NCBI RefSeq assembly: GCF_001434255.1
Contig: NZ_AZEY01000077.1
Coordinates: forward strand, 1 to 64,000
From: Lentilactobacillus diolivorans DSM 14421
Lineage (GTDB): Bacteria > Bacillota > Bacilli > Lactobacillales > Lactobacillaceae
Length of the DNA stretch: 64,000 bases
Direction of reading: 5' to 3'
The notes below the pieces were generated by a model. That model searched no databases, was not told the origin of the DNA, and worked only from the letters and a program-made list of their open reading frames with translations. This document shows, one piece after another, positions 54,178 to 62,871 of the stretch. A program made the translations under genes and the position numbers. The first letter of the stretch is position 1; each line of letters begins with the position of its first letter.

Positions 54178-54975
54178 ATGGATCGATTCGATCAAGACAT
54201 CCAAAAATTAATAATTTTGTTTTATAACTTGCTGGTTGTCACGTTGGCACTTGCTTCATTTGCCTTGGCAATTTTTGATCTGGTTGGCACAATTACCATT
54301 CACAGTGGCCTTTTCAGATGGACTTTTATGTTAATTTGGGGATTCTTTCTGATCGATTATCTGGTCAGATTTATGTCTGCTAAATCCAAGAAAGATTTTC
54401 TAATTTCCAACTTATTTGACTTAATTGCATTGATTCCTTCCCACCCCATTTTCATCTTCTTCCGGATTGCAAGAATTGTCGCAATTATCCGGTATTACAA
54501 TCTGCTTTGGAAACTTGGCTGGTCAGGAAAGCTAACCCAGTCCCTTCATCGTTTTTTGTATGACACCGGCTTTATTTACTTACTATCAATTAGTCTGGTG
54601 ATTCTCATCTTCAGTTCACTGTTATTCGCCTCATTCGAACATGACTCACTTGAAAATTCACTTTGGTGGGCCATTACCACCGCGACAACTGTTGGTTACG
54701 GTGATGTCACCCCCAAGACAGATGGTGGTAAGATTGTCGCTGCTGTTTTGATGCTCGGCGGTATCGGTTTTCTAGGTTTGTTAACTTCTACAATTACTGA
54801 CTTCTTCACTAAGGAAGACAGCCAGGACGAGCAAAAAGAAACCTTACGACATTTATCAAAACAAGTCTCACAACTTTCCAAACAGGTTAGTCAATTACAA
54901 AAGAGTTTGGGGCCTGAACAAACCCGACAAAGGGAATCGGGAAGGAAACACAAGCAACATAAAGTTTCAAAATAG
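54178..54975 (+). CDS. Voltage-gated-like potassium channel
   Basis: A 265-aa ion-transport-family protein with six membrane segments, degenerate S4 (FFRIARIVAIIRYY) and the K+ selectivity filter TVGYGD (171-176). The C-terminal part (about 220-245) is a heptad repeat (LSKQVSQLSKQVSQLQKSL) likely to form a tetramer coiled coil, followed by a basic tail. GGGGAT precedes the ATG. Cotranscribed with the LTA synthase gene; a hairpin-element copy begins 3 nt after its stop. Confidence 0.9.
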   Translation: MDRFDQDIQKLIILFYNLLVVTLALASFALAIFDLVGTITIHSGLFRWTFMLIWGFFLIDYLVRFMSAKSKKDFLISNLFDLIALIPSHPIFIFFRIARIVAIIRYYNLLWKLGWSGKLTQSLHRFLYDTGFIYLLSISLVILIFSSLLFASFEHDSLENSLWWAITTATTVGYGDVTPKTDGGKIVAAVLMLGGIGFLGLLTSTITDFFTKEDSQDEQKETLRHLSKQVSQLSKQVSQLQKSLGPEQTRQRESGRKHKQHKVSK

Positions 54976-54978
54976 TAA

Positions 54979-55100
54979 AGTGAGGAAAAAATGCTTAGCT
55001 TCCAGATTGTAAGGGTTGATTTTTCCTCACGTTTTCACTCGGTAATAATTGTGATACCACAAAAAGGGACTGAGACAAATTGTTTTTGTCCAGCCCCGCT
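54979..55100 (+). repeat. Composite hairpin element n, deletion derivative
   Basis: Begins AGTGAGG 3 nt after the K+ channel stop. A shortened large hairpin (AGTGAGGAAAAA with TTTTTCCTCAC) retains CTTAGCTTCCAG. Then CACTCGGTAATAATTG and the short hairpin GGGACTGAGACAAA / TTTTTGTCCAGCCCC. Confidence 0.75.
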
Positions 55101-55115
55101 TTTAGTTGGCTCGCT

Positions 55116-55312
55116 TATTTGGACCGCATGTTTGGGCCATATAAGGCACCGGTCTCAATTTTTTCAACTGCAAATCGCTGATTCTATATGGCTGAAACGT
55201 GCAAAAGAGCCGCAGCTTTCGGCCATATAAGGCACTTAGGCGATATCCCCAGACCAGGGATATCGCCTAAGTGCCTTATATTCTGGAAGCTAACCGCGGC
55301 TTTTTGCACTCT
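55116..55312 (-). repeat. Hairpin-element array i (two half units), encodes the FNR C-terminus
   Basis: A decayed first unit (about 55116-55160) and a complete hairpin: GTGCAAAAGAGCCGC with GCGGCTTTTTGCAC, GCTTTC with GGAAGC, and a perfect inner stem from ATATAAGGCACTTAGGCG. The AGAGTG box at 55307-55312 lies inside the reductase reading frame, whose stop is the TAG of the conserved loop GGTTAG. Confidence 0.88.
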
Positions 55313-56300
55313 GCATTGATGTACTATGTACCGGCCCACGTCTGTCCGGATAAATGTGCTTCATAATGGCATTTACCGCAATTGGTGCCTCCCCAAACGC
55401 TGTTGCAATTAAGGGCTGCTTTCCTTCATACTTTGAAACATCCCCAATTGCATACACATTGTCCAGATCCGTTAAGCCACTCGCCGTGACATTAATCGTT
55501 CCCCGACTTGTTTCCGGATGATTCGTCCACTTATTCAAAGCATCATCCTGAGCGATAAACCCATAGTTGACCACGATTTTATCGACAACTAAATCCTTCA
55601 TGTCATCAGTCTTCATCTTCTTAACTTCAACCTTTACTTGACCGTTATCCAGTTGGGTCAACCCATTAATAAGATACGGCGTGACCGGTTCAATCGCCGA
55701 CTGAATTAATTTATCAACGCTACTCTCCATTGCCCGGAATTTATCACGCCGATGCAGCAAATAAACCTTTTTAGCAACTGACTTCAATAGGAGTGCTTCA
55801 TCAATGGCCGCATCACCCCCACCAGCAACTAAAACTGTTTTATCCTTAAATTGGGCCAGGTTCTTCACACTGTAAAAAAGACTTTTCCCCTCAAAATCAT
55901 CACTATTCTTAACCGCTAATTTACGAGGATTAAACGCCCCAACACCAGTAGCAATGATAATTCCTTTAGTTGTGGTTGTCCCTTTGTTGGTCGTCACTTG
56001 GTAACCATTTTCGTCTTTAGCCACATCAATTACCGTTTGGTTTAATTTAACAGTCGTCTTAGCGTCTTGAAGCTGCTTCTCCAATTGATCGACTAATTGT
56101 CTCGCTTTGATCTGTGGATAGCCACCAACGTCTAAAATCGTCTTTTCCGGATATAATGCAGCTACCTGACCACCCAATTCCGACAAACTTTCGATAATCT
56201 GAGTCTTCGCGTTTCTTAATCCAGCGTAGAACCCGGCAAACATCCCTGCGGGTCCGCCACCAATAATCGTAATATCATAATTTGAATCTGTCTCAGCCAT
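55290..56300 (-). CDS. Ferredoxin/flavodoxin--NADP reductase, thioredoxin-reductase-like type
   Basis: A 336-aa FAD- and NADPH-binding flavoprotein of the YumC/TrxR-like FNR family. FAD motif GGGPAGMFAG (14-23), ILDVGGYP, NADP motif VAGGGDAAIDEALLL and the C-terminal FAD motif VYAIGDVSKYEG are intact. The CxxC of thioredoxin reductase is absent, as expected. The last seven residues (QSAKSRG) and the TAG stop are encoded by the adjoining hairpin element, so the natural C-terminus has been replaced. A small gap separates it from prsW upstream. Confidence 0.93.
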   Translation of the reverse strand: MAETDSNYDITIIGGGPAGMFAGFYAGLRNAKTQIIESLSELGGQVAALYPEKTILDVGGYPQIKARQLVDQLEKQLQDAKTTVKLNQTVIDVAKDENGYQVTTNKGTTTTKGIIIATGVGAFNPRKLAVKNSDDFEGKSLFYSVKNLAQFKDKTVLVAGGGDAAIDEALLLKSVAKKVYLLHRRDKFRAMESSVDKLIQSAIEPVTPYLINGLTQLDNGQVKVEVKKMKTDDMKDLVVDKIVVNYGFIAQDDALNKWTNHPETSRGTINVTASGLTDLDNVYAIGDVSKYEGKQPLIATAFGEAPIAVNAIMKHIYPDRRGPVHSTSMQSAKSRG

Positions 56301-56311
56301 GAAAGAGCCTC

Positions 56312-57391
56312 CTAACGTTTCTTAATTTCTTTTTTCTTTTTGCGATGAATAATAATTTGTTGCCCCTGAAGTGTCTTGACTTCACGCAAGCCGGCATCAA
56401 TCATGATAAAAATCAGAAACCAGCCGATCACGACATCAATCGCTTCTTGAAGCAGTGAGACTTCCAAACCAGTATTGGGAATATCCCAATCCCAAAATGT
56501 GTGAAGTGCAATCACAATTAAAAAGAACACATAAAATTTAGGCCTGGTGAAAAAGTCTTTAAGCACAAACGGCTTCTTCCGGGTTTTACCGAGAATGATC
56601 GCACCACCCATAATTGCTGCCCAAATTGTGTGCGTCCCAATTGCCTGAAAGCTCCTGGTGAAAATTGTTGCCAACCCATATTCACTAACATAACCCGAAC
56701 TTTCAAACACTGAAAAGCCGGCCCCAATTGCCGCCCCAATTAAGACGCCATTAAAGATGTAATTGAGTTTATACGAATTAATAAAAATAATTATCACAAC
56801 ACATTTTGCTAATTCCTCAACCACCCCGACAATCAGTGCCGACTCAATGCTGACCGAGGTTCGAATTGGCAGCATCATGTAAAATGTCATTGTCACCAAC
56901 AGCGACAAAATCCCACCCATCAAGAAGGTTGTCAGCATCTGTAACACCGAAATATTTTGATAAACATTAATTTCAAAAAACATCATCAGTAGCGAAAACG
57001 GGACTGCCAATGAACCAATAAAAATTAGTCCGGGAATCGCCTTATTACTTTTGAAAATATACAACAATAGCATGAGCATTGCAAAACTCATTGCCAGGAC
57101 CAGAAAAATCCGCGAAAAAAACCATGGTTTAACCGGCCGACTGGATACTTTTTTTAAACTCGGTGTGGTTGTCCGGGTTCCCACAATAAATAACCGATCT
57201 GCCTGATCTTTTGTGTGTCGCTGAAACACTTCGGAAAACATTCGCGATAGATGAATTTCAACCGGGTTATCAGCATCCGTTTCGCCCAATCGTTTGGCAA
57301 TATTATCATCTAAATTGTCATAATTTCGACGGACACCGGTCCAAACCAGTGAGAAAAAGTTTCTGCCCAATCTCCTTGTTCTATTTTTCAT
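56312..57391 (-). CDS. PrsW-family intramembrane metalloprotease
   Basis: A 359-aa membrane protein with a cytosolic N-terminal region of about 95 residues (predicted soluble, Arg-rich) and about eight segments. PrsW motifs are present: EELAKCVVI (two Glu and Lys), GAAIGAGFSVFES and the metal-binding His in ALHTFWDWD. In Bacillus PrsW starts degradation of the anti-sigma factor RsiW after peptide stress; the target here is unknown. Eleven nt upstream of the FNR gene, so likely one operon. Confidence 0.85.
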   Translation of the reverse strand: MKNRTRRLGRNFFSLVWTGVRRNYDNLDDNIAKRLGETDADNPVEIHLSRMFSEVFQRHTKDQADRLFIVGTRTTTPSLKKVSSRPVKPWFFSRIFLVLAMSFAMLMLLLYIFKSNKAIPGLIFIGSLAVPFSLLMMFFEINVYQNISVLQMLTTFLMGGILSLLVTMTFYMMLPIRTSVSIESALIVGVVEELAKCVVIIIFINSYKLNYIFNGVLIGAAIGAGFSVFESSGYVSEYGLATIFTRSFQAIGTHTIWAAIMGGAIILGKTRKKPFVLKDFFTRPKFYVFFLIVIALHTFWDWDIPNTGLEVSLLQEAIDVVIGWFLIFIMIDAGLREVKTLQGQQIIIHRKKKKEIKKR

Positions 57392-57544
57392 TTAAATTAC
57401 TCCTAAGTCTTGATACTCTAAGGTTAACTTACAAAATTGCCGGTTTCAAGTTAGATTTGGAATTGAGTTTCACGTCAATTTCGGTTATGATTAGGTAAAG
57501 GGTTTTCATTATTGATATAACAACATTAACGGAGGTAATTTTTA

Positions 57545-58501
57545 ATGGCTCAGAAAAAAATGATTCTTGATCTTGATACCGGGATTGATGACGCAATGGC
57601 AATTGCTTATGCGGTTGCTGATCCAGACGTTGACCTAATTGGCATCATTGGTTCTTATGGCAATGTTTACGTAGAAGATGGTGTTCAAAACTCACTTAAG
57701 ATTTTGGAACTGTTGGGTGTCACTGACGTACCAGTCTATCAAGGACTTTCTCATTCATCTGAAACAGACCACTTTGATCGGATGCCGATCAGTGCTCAAA
57801 TTCACGGCGATAATGGAATTGGTGAAGTTCAACTTCCTGATCCAAAACGTCAACCCGAAACTGGAGATGGGATTGATTTCTTCATCGATGCCGTTAAAAA
57901 GTACGGTAAAGACCTCATTCTTGTGCCAACCGGCCCATTGACCAATTTAGATGCAGCCATCAAAAAGGCTCCGGAAATCGCTAAAGAGATCGGCAATGTG
58001 ACGATTATGGGTGGTGCCGTTACCGTTCCCGGAAATGTTACCAACGTTGCTGAAGCTAATATTCAGCAGGATGCTTCAGCTGCTGACAATGTTTTCCGAA
58101 AAGTACCGCTCACTCAAGTTGGATTGGATGTTACCCTGCGAACCTTATTAACTAAAAAAGAGACCCAGCAGTGGCGTGATCTTCACACTAAGTCCGGGGA
58201 TGCGTTTGCTGACATTGTGGACTATTATATCAAAGCTTACGAAGTCACAAGTCCAGACCTTCATGGTTGCGCACTGCATGATCCATTTGCCGTTGGCGTT
58301 GCCATTAATCCTGATTTTGTCCAAACAATTGGTCTAAATATGTATGTGACAACTGATAAAACCTATTATGGCCGGACAACCGGCGACCCGGCTCGTTTGT
58401 CAGATCCTAACACAAACGTGAAGGTTGCTGTTAATGCTGATGTTGATGCTTACCTAAATGCCTTTATGGAACATCTAACTGGCCTGTTTAAGAAGAATTA
58501 A
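57545..58501 (+). CDS. Inosine/uridine-preferring nucleoside hydrolase
   Basis: A 318-aa N-ribohydrolase that releases the base from nucleosides. The calcium-binding aspartates are in LDLDTGIDDA (8-17), and the DPFAVGVAI segment (His and Asp in HDPFA) closes the site. GGAGG lies upstream of the ATG. Nucleoside salvage fits the purA/purB/guaC interconversion genes in the window. Monocistronic, followed by a short-hairpin terminator copy. Confidence 0.93.
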   Translation: MAQKKMILDLDTGIDDAMAIAYAVADPDVDLIGIIGSYGNVYVEDGVQNSLKILELLGVTDVPVYQGLSHSSETDHFDRMPISAQIHGDNGIGEVQLPDPKRQPETGDGIDFFIDAVKKYGKDLILVPTGPLTNLDAAIKKAPEIAKEIGNVTIMGGAVTVPGNVTNVAEANIQQDASAADNVFRKVPLTQVGLDVTLRTLLTKKETQQWRDLHTKSGDAFADIVDYYIKAYEVTSPDLHGCALHDPFAVGVAINPDFVQTIGLNMYVTTDKTYYGRTTGDPARLSDPNTNVKVAVNADVDAYLNAFMEHLTGLFKKN

Positions 58502-58535
58502 TTATTAGATTACTAATAATATTTAACTGATAAAA

Positions 58536-58642
58536 GATGGGACTGGGACAAAAGTAATTTTGTCCCAGTCCCTATTTGTATAATCACGATTATTACCGAG
58601 TCGAAACGTGAGACAAAAGGCGGTTAACTCCGGCTCGTTCAT
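58536..58642 (-). repeat. Composite hairpin element o, short hairpin plus large-hairpin remnant
   Basis: The short hairpin GGGACTGGGACAAAAG / CTTTTGTCCCAGTCCC is near-perfect (58538-58571), followed by the linker TCACGATTATTACCGAG and a truncated arm (ACAAAAGGCGGTTAACTCC) that touches the stop of the HAD gene at 58643. Serves as terminator for both convergent genes. Confidence 0.75.
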
Positions 58643-59446
58643 TTAACCAAAAAAATGTTTGATATACTTTGCAACGCCATCTTCATCATTGCCAACTGTA
58701 ATGGCATTGCTAACCGCCTTAACTTCATCCTTACCATTTTCCATCGCAACACCAACTTCAGCTTTTTCAATCATCCCTAAGTCATTTTCGGCGTCTCCAA
58801 ACGCCATCAGATTATTAAACCGCCAACCAAAATGTTGTAAGAGTGCTTTTAATCCAACGACCTTATCCATCTTAGGCGCTAAGAACTCCATAATCTGTGG
58901 CTGGGAACGAACAATATGATATTGGCTCCGTAGAGTAGAGTTGATGCCACTTTGAAACTGATCCAGCAGTTCCGGATGATCGCAAACGATGGCTTTTGAA
59001 TACAAATCATTTGAATTCAACTGGTCAAAAGCAGTTGGCACAAAATTAATGTTGCCCTTGAACTGTTGTTTATACATTGAAGGCTTTAAATCAGTCATTG
59101 AATAAACTTGCTCAAAATCCAAAATATCTAATGGTGCATTTTCAGACTTGGCGAAATCATGCAACGGTGAAAATGCCCGTTTGGAAACACCACTCTTAGC
59201 CAGTTCAGCCTTGTCATTATTATGAACAACCAACGCACCATTAAATGTAATGGTATAGTCGGTTGCCTCTGTTAATCCAAGTTGCTCGATAAAATGCCAA
59301 ATTGCGTTAATTGGCCGACCCGTACACAAAACAACTTTGACGCCATTCTTATGAAGATCCTTCAACGTTTTTTCGTTTGTTGTTGAAATTGTCTTGTCAC
59401 TAGTTAATAAGGTACCATCTAAATCTAACGCCACCATTTTAATCAT
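58643..59446 (-). CDS. Cof-type HAD-family phosphatase
   Basis: A 267-aa sugar-phosphate-type phosphatase. Motif I DLDGT (8-12), motif II FNGALV, and motif III/IV FGDAENDLGM with the Lys before it; the C2-type cap of the Cof subfamily lies between. GGGGAG is 12 nt upstream of the ATG. Broad substrate range in the family (sugar phosphates, FMN, PLP), so no specific role assigned. Single gene, convergent with the nucleoside hydrolase. Confidence 0.9.
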   Translation of the reverse strand: MIKMVALDLDGTLLTSDKTISTTNEKTLKDLHKNGVKVVLCTGRPINAIWHFIEQLGLTEATDYTITFNGALVVHNNDKAELAKSGVSKRAFSPLHDFAKSENAPLDILDFEQVYSMTDLKPSMYKQQFKGNINFVPTAFDQLNSNDLYSKAIVCDHPELLDQFQSGINSTLRSQYHIVRSQPQIMEFLAPKMDKVVGLKALLQHFGWRFNNLMAFGDAENDLGMIEKAEVGVAMENGKDEVKAVSNAITVGNDEDGVAKYIKHFFG

Positions 59447-59825
59447 ATCTTAAAATCTCCCCTAATTAAAAATATGTCGGAACAAGTATCAAAAACTGAT
59501 CATCGGGCTCATTTCAAACCGCAATCCCCAATAGTCAGAAACAAAAAGCGCAGTTAGCTCCTTTTCTTACTCTGACACTTCTGATAAATATCTTCATTGT
59601 AGGAAAGTTAAAGAGATAATACAATAGGCGTTTCGTATTGATAACAAATTCATAAACAAATTATTTGTGATGGGTACATTTGTTCTGGTTAAATAACAAT
59701 GATCATTACAATTAAATGGGTAACTGTTAATAATTAGCAATCCCCCATTAATCAGTGAAAGTGAAATTTTCTCCCTAATGCGCTACACTAACTTTGAATG
59801 CAACAAATCGAAAGGGCTGGTTAAT
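59447..59825. other. Intergenic region, no gene seen
   Basis: Divergent promoter region. I find no ORF with a ribosome site. A lone CCCCC at about 59742-59746 (CAATCCCCCATTAATCAG) is reminiscent of the C-rich loops at 18925-19900 but there is no matching promoter or terminator. Confidence 0.4.
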
Positions 59826-60053
59826 ATGCAGCTGGAAAAGAAAATTGAATGGGGTGCATGGCTGATTTTGTTCTTCCCAACAATTGGCGGAGCGTCTGCA
59901 ATAACGCTTATCGATAGCACGGGCATATCAGGTTCGTTAATTGTCTTACTAGGTATTTTTGTATCAAGCAGGTTTAAGTTTGACCATAAAATGAATGCCA
60001 AATGTTACCAACTTTTAACTCGAAAAAAGGACCATCAACGGTCTACTAAATAA
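59826..60053 (+). CDS. Small membrane protein
   Basis: A 75-aa protein with two hydrophobic segments (about 8-28 and 31-50) and a basic C-terminus (KCYQLLTRKKDHQRSTK). ATG at 59826 with AAGGGCTGG upstream; the frame extends 16 codons further. No recognised family. Confidence 0.5.
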   Translation: MQLEKKIEWGAWLILFFPTIGGASAITLIDSTGISGSLIVLLGIFVSSRFKFDHKMNAKCYQLLTRKKDHQRSTK

Positions 60054-60209
60054 ATGTTACTAGTCAACTGACCGAATTAGGTGTTAAAAAAATCTCCGGA
60101 TAAAGTGAATCCGGTATAAAGGGTTCAGCTTATTAAAAAAACGGTCTGATTTTTTATCCATTAAGGAATTTCAAACCTTACTTGCCGTTTGTATTTCAAA
60201 GAATTTCAC

Positions 60210-60252
60210 AAGCAAAAAAGAGACCGAAGCAATAAATGTCTTCGGTCTCAAA
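60210..60252 (-). terminator. Terminator of the Spx-like gene
   Basis: GAGACCGAAG and CTTCGGTCTC form a perfect 10-bp stem; on the minus strand it is followed by TTTTTTG. It lies about 35 nt after the Spx-like gene's stop. Confidence 0.88.
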
Positions 60253-60287
60253 ATTTGTACGTATAACTGTTTAATTATCTAAATTGA

Positions 60288-60683
60288 TTAACTAATTTGT
60301 GATTCAAGCTCTCGAAGTTCAGCTTCACGGACACTTCTTGGAAGGAATCGACGGATTTCTTCTTCATTAAAACCAACCTCTAGTCGATGATCATCAAAAA
60401 TAATTGGTCGCTTAATCAAGTCAGGATACTTAACTACCAAATCAATCAGTTGAGATACTGACAAATTGTCAATATCAAGGTTCAACTTCTTATAAACGTT
60501 AGATCTGGTAGAAATGATGTCTTCACTGCCATTTTCGGTTAAACGCAAAATTTGTTTTACTTCATCGGCATTAAGAGGATTGGAATTAATATTTCTTTCC
60601 TTAAAATCAATGTGATGGCTCTTCAACCATGCACGTGCTTTCCTACTTGATGCGCTACTTTGTGCTACATATAAGTTCAGCAT
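60288..60683 (-). CDS. Spx-family regulator lacking the CxxC redox switch
   Basis: A 131-aa ArsC/Spx-family protein, exactly Spx size. Spx binds the alpha subunit of RNA polymerase and shifts transcription under disulfide stress through a C10-x-x-C13 switch. Here the site reads QSSASSRKAR: both cysteines are Ser (S10, S13). The alpha-CTD-contact region (SEDIISTRSN) and the cis-Pro motif RPIIFDDHRLEVGF are intact. ATG at 60683 chosen from homology; the frame runs 8 codons further. A redox-blind paralogue; other signals may regulate it. Confidence 0.85.
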   Translation of the reverse strand: MLNLYVAQSSASSRKARAWLKSHHIDFKERNINSNPLNADEVKQILRLTENGSEDIISTRSNVYKKLNLDIDNLSVSQLIDLVVKYPDLIKRPIIFDDHRLEVGFNEEEIRRFLPRSVREAELRELESQIS

Positions 60684-60906
60684 TACAATCCCCCCTAGTT
60701 CATACAAGAAGTAAAACTAAAACAACATCCTTCAACAACAATATTAACATACAGCTAAGATTTGTCAATACGGTTACTTACTTTTTATAATTAAGTTTGT
60801 GAAATTAATTGTACTACTTTTTTAAGTGAATACAACCTATAATATGGATATTGTTGGAATTTTTTTTACAGTCCAAACACATATTTAATACTGGGGGATT
60901 ATTTTT

Positions 60907-62871
60907 GTGGAAATTTTTTATTCTGTCGCACTATTAATCGTTGCGGCAATTATTTCAAACATTATCTACACTGGATTTCCAAAGATACCACTGACTTTTT
61001 ACCAAATTGGATGTGGCCTCTTATTATCGCTATTTCCAGTTTTTCAAAATTATTCGCTGTATCCGGAAATCTTCATGGTCGGGATCATTGCACCACTCAT
61101 GTTTAACGACGGTCGTAATACAAGTTCAGCTCAATTTGGCCGCTCCCTTAGGCATATTTTTTCAATGGCAATTTTTTTAGCGATTATTACAGCAGTATTA
61201 ATCGGCGGCCTCACCCACGCTTTGATGCCACTAATTCCATTAACATTATGTTTCGCGCTGGCTGCCATTGTTACACCAACCGACTCGATGGCTTTTAAAT
61301 CTATCACCGAACCAGTTGAACTCCCAAAAAATATTTCCGAAATTTTGGAAAGTGAATCTCTATTTAATGATGCATCCGGCATTGTTATTTTTAACTTAGC
61401 CCTTGGCTCATTTGTTACTGGCGACTTTTCATTTACAAAAGGACTCACAAGTTTTATTATCAGCTTTTTTGGTGGCTTGCTGGTTGGACTGATTGCCGGA
61501 CTTTGCTTCGTCCGACTTCAAACGTTTTTAATTGAACGATCAATGGATACTTCCAGTGTGATCGTGCCATTTAGTTTGATGACCCCATTCGCCATCTATC
61601 TAATTTCTGAAACACTTGGCTGCTCCGGAATTTTGGCAGTCGTCGCAGCCGGCATTATCTACGGCATTAATCAGAGTCGCCTGAAATTAACATCAACCAA
61701 CGTCCGTTTGGTCACCAGTGCCACTTGGAATATTGTGACCAGTCTTTTAAACGGGATTGTGTTTGTTTTACTTGGTGTCACGCTGCCAAGCGTTATTGTG
61801 CATATTATTCCTTACTCAAATCAATTAATTGTTGAGCTGTTTTTAATCGGAATCGCAATTTATTTGGCAATGGCAATCATTCGATTCCTCTGGGTAAAAT
61901 GCAATTTTGTTAAGACTGGTAATCATTCCGCAACGAATCAGGAAGCTTTTTTAACTGCGATTGGCGGTGTTCATGGTACGATTACGCTTTCGATGGCACT
62001 GTCCCTACCATTAACATTGTATCGGCAGGGGTTTCCATTTAGAAGTGAACTCATTTTTGTTGCCACAATTGTCATTTTGCTAAGTCTCATAATTCCTTCA
62101 CTAATGTTGCCACACTTACTACCTCGAAAAAACAAAGGGGATCAGAGTACCTTTAATCATCACAGAACCGAAATGGTCAATTATAGTATCGCTAAAGTAA
62201 AGGATAGGCAAAGTATTCCATTAGTTGATCGAAATTATGTCATTGACATGTTGACCAGCCAAAAGAGCGGTCAATCTGCTAGTCGTCAGCAAATTAAAAC
62301 GATATTATCCCAAACGCGAGAAGTCGAAGTCCAAACTGTCTTAGATCTACTTTCAAATGGTCAAATTCCTCAGCAAATTGCCAACGTGATTTCACGGCGG
62401 CTAGTAACAACACCAAGTAATGCAGGTGGCTTTTTTAAACGACTAAAATATTTTTGGCTCATTCACCTTCCCAACCGTAAACGACGTCTTGCTACCAAAA
62501 AGAGACAATCATTTATGGCTCGGTTTAGTCCTGAACAAAATCGAAAAATTATTCAGAAGCGGGATCAATTCCGTAAAATCATTGAAGACAATACCTATCA
62601 ACGAGTAAACGACTACTTGGACAAGATTGAAACGCCAAACAATAGTGCAGCTGTCGCATTTGTTAAAAACGGGTACAATTTTCGCCATATGAGAATCGAC
62701 GATTCAGATGCTTCAAACGATCGTCAAAATCAGCTTCTGATCGAGGCATTTCAGTACGAGTATTCATATGTAGCAGATGCACTGAGAAACAAAACAATTT
62801 CAAGGGAAGTCTCCGATCAATTGAACCAGAGTATCTCAACCGATCAGATGGTGTATGTAACAAATGGGTAG
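60907..62871 (+). CDS. CPA1-type Na+/H+ antiporter
   Basis: A 654-aa antiporter: about 12 membrane segments (1-400) and a cytosolic C-terminal region of about 250 residues. The conserved PTDSMAF and SLFNDASGIVIFN (Asn-Asp of the CPA1 ion site, about 150-162) are intact, as is LSMALSLP. Exchanges cytosolic Na+ or K+ for protons. GTG start with GGGGGAT upstream. Its TAG stop is immediately followed by the AGAGTG box of array h. Confidence 0.9.
   Translation: MEIFYSVALLIVAAIISNIIYTGFPKIPLTFYQIGCGLLLSLFPVFQNYSLYPEIFMVGIIAPLMFNDGRNTSSAQFGRSLRHIFSMAIFLAIITAVLIGGLTHALMPLIPLTLCFALAAIVTPTDSMAFKSITEPVELPKNISEILESESLFNDASGIVIFNLALGSFVTGDFSFTKGLTSFIISFFGGLLVGLIAGLCFVRLQTFLIERSMDTSSVIVPFSLMTPFAIYLISETLGCSGILAVVAAGIIYGINQSRLKLTSTNVRLVTSATWNIVTSLLNGIVFVLLGVTLPSVIVHIIPYSNQLIVELFLIGIAIYLAMAIIRFLWVKCNFVKTGNHSATNQEAFLTAIGGVHGTITLSMALSLPLTLYRQGFPFRSELIFVATIVILLSLIIPSLMLPHLLPRKNKGDQSTFNHHRTEMVNYSIAKVKDRQSIPLVDRNYVIDMLTSQKSGQSASRQQIKTILSQTREVEVQTVLDLLSNGQIPQQIANVISRRLVTTPSNAGGFFKRLKYFWLIHLPNRKRRLATKKRQSFMARFSPEQNRKIIQKRDQFRKIIEDNTYQRVNDYLDKIETPNNSAAVAFVKNGYNFRHMRIDDSDASNDRQNQLLIEAFQYEYSYVADALRNKTISREVSDQLNQSISTDQMVYVTNG

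Noticed and set aside
59720-59760. Fourth C-rich sRNA copy
   Set aside because: A single CCCCC near 59742 lacks the TTCACA promoter repeats and a terminator with T run.
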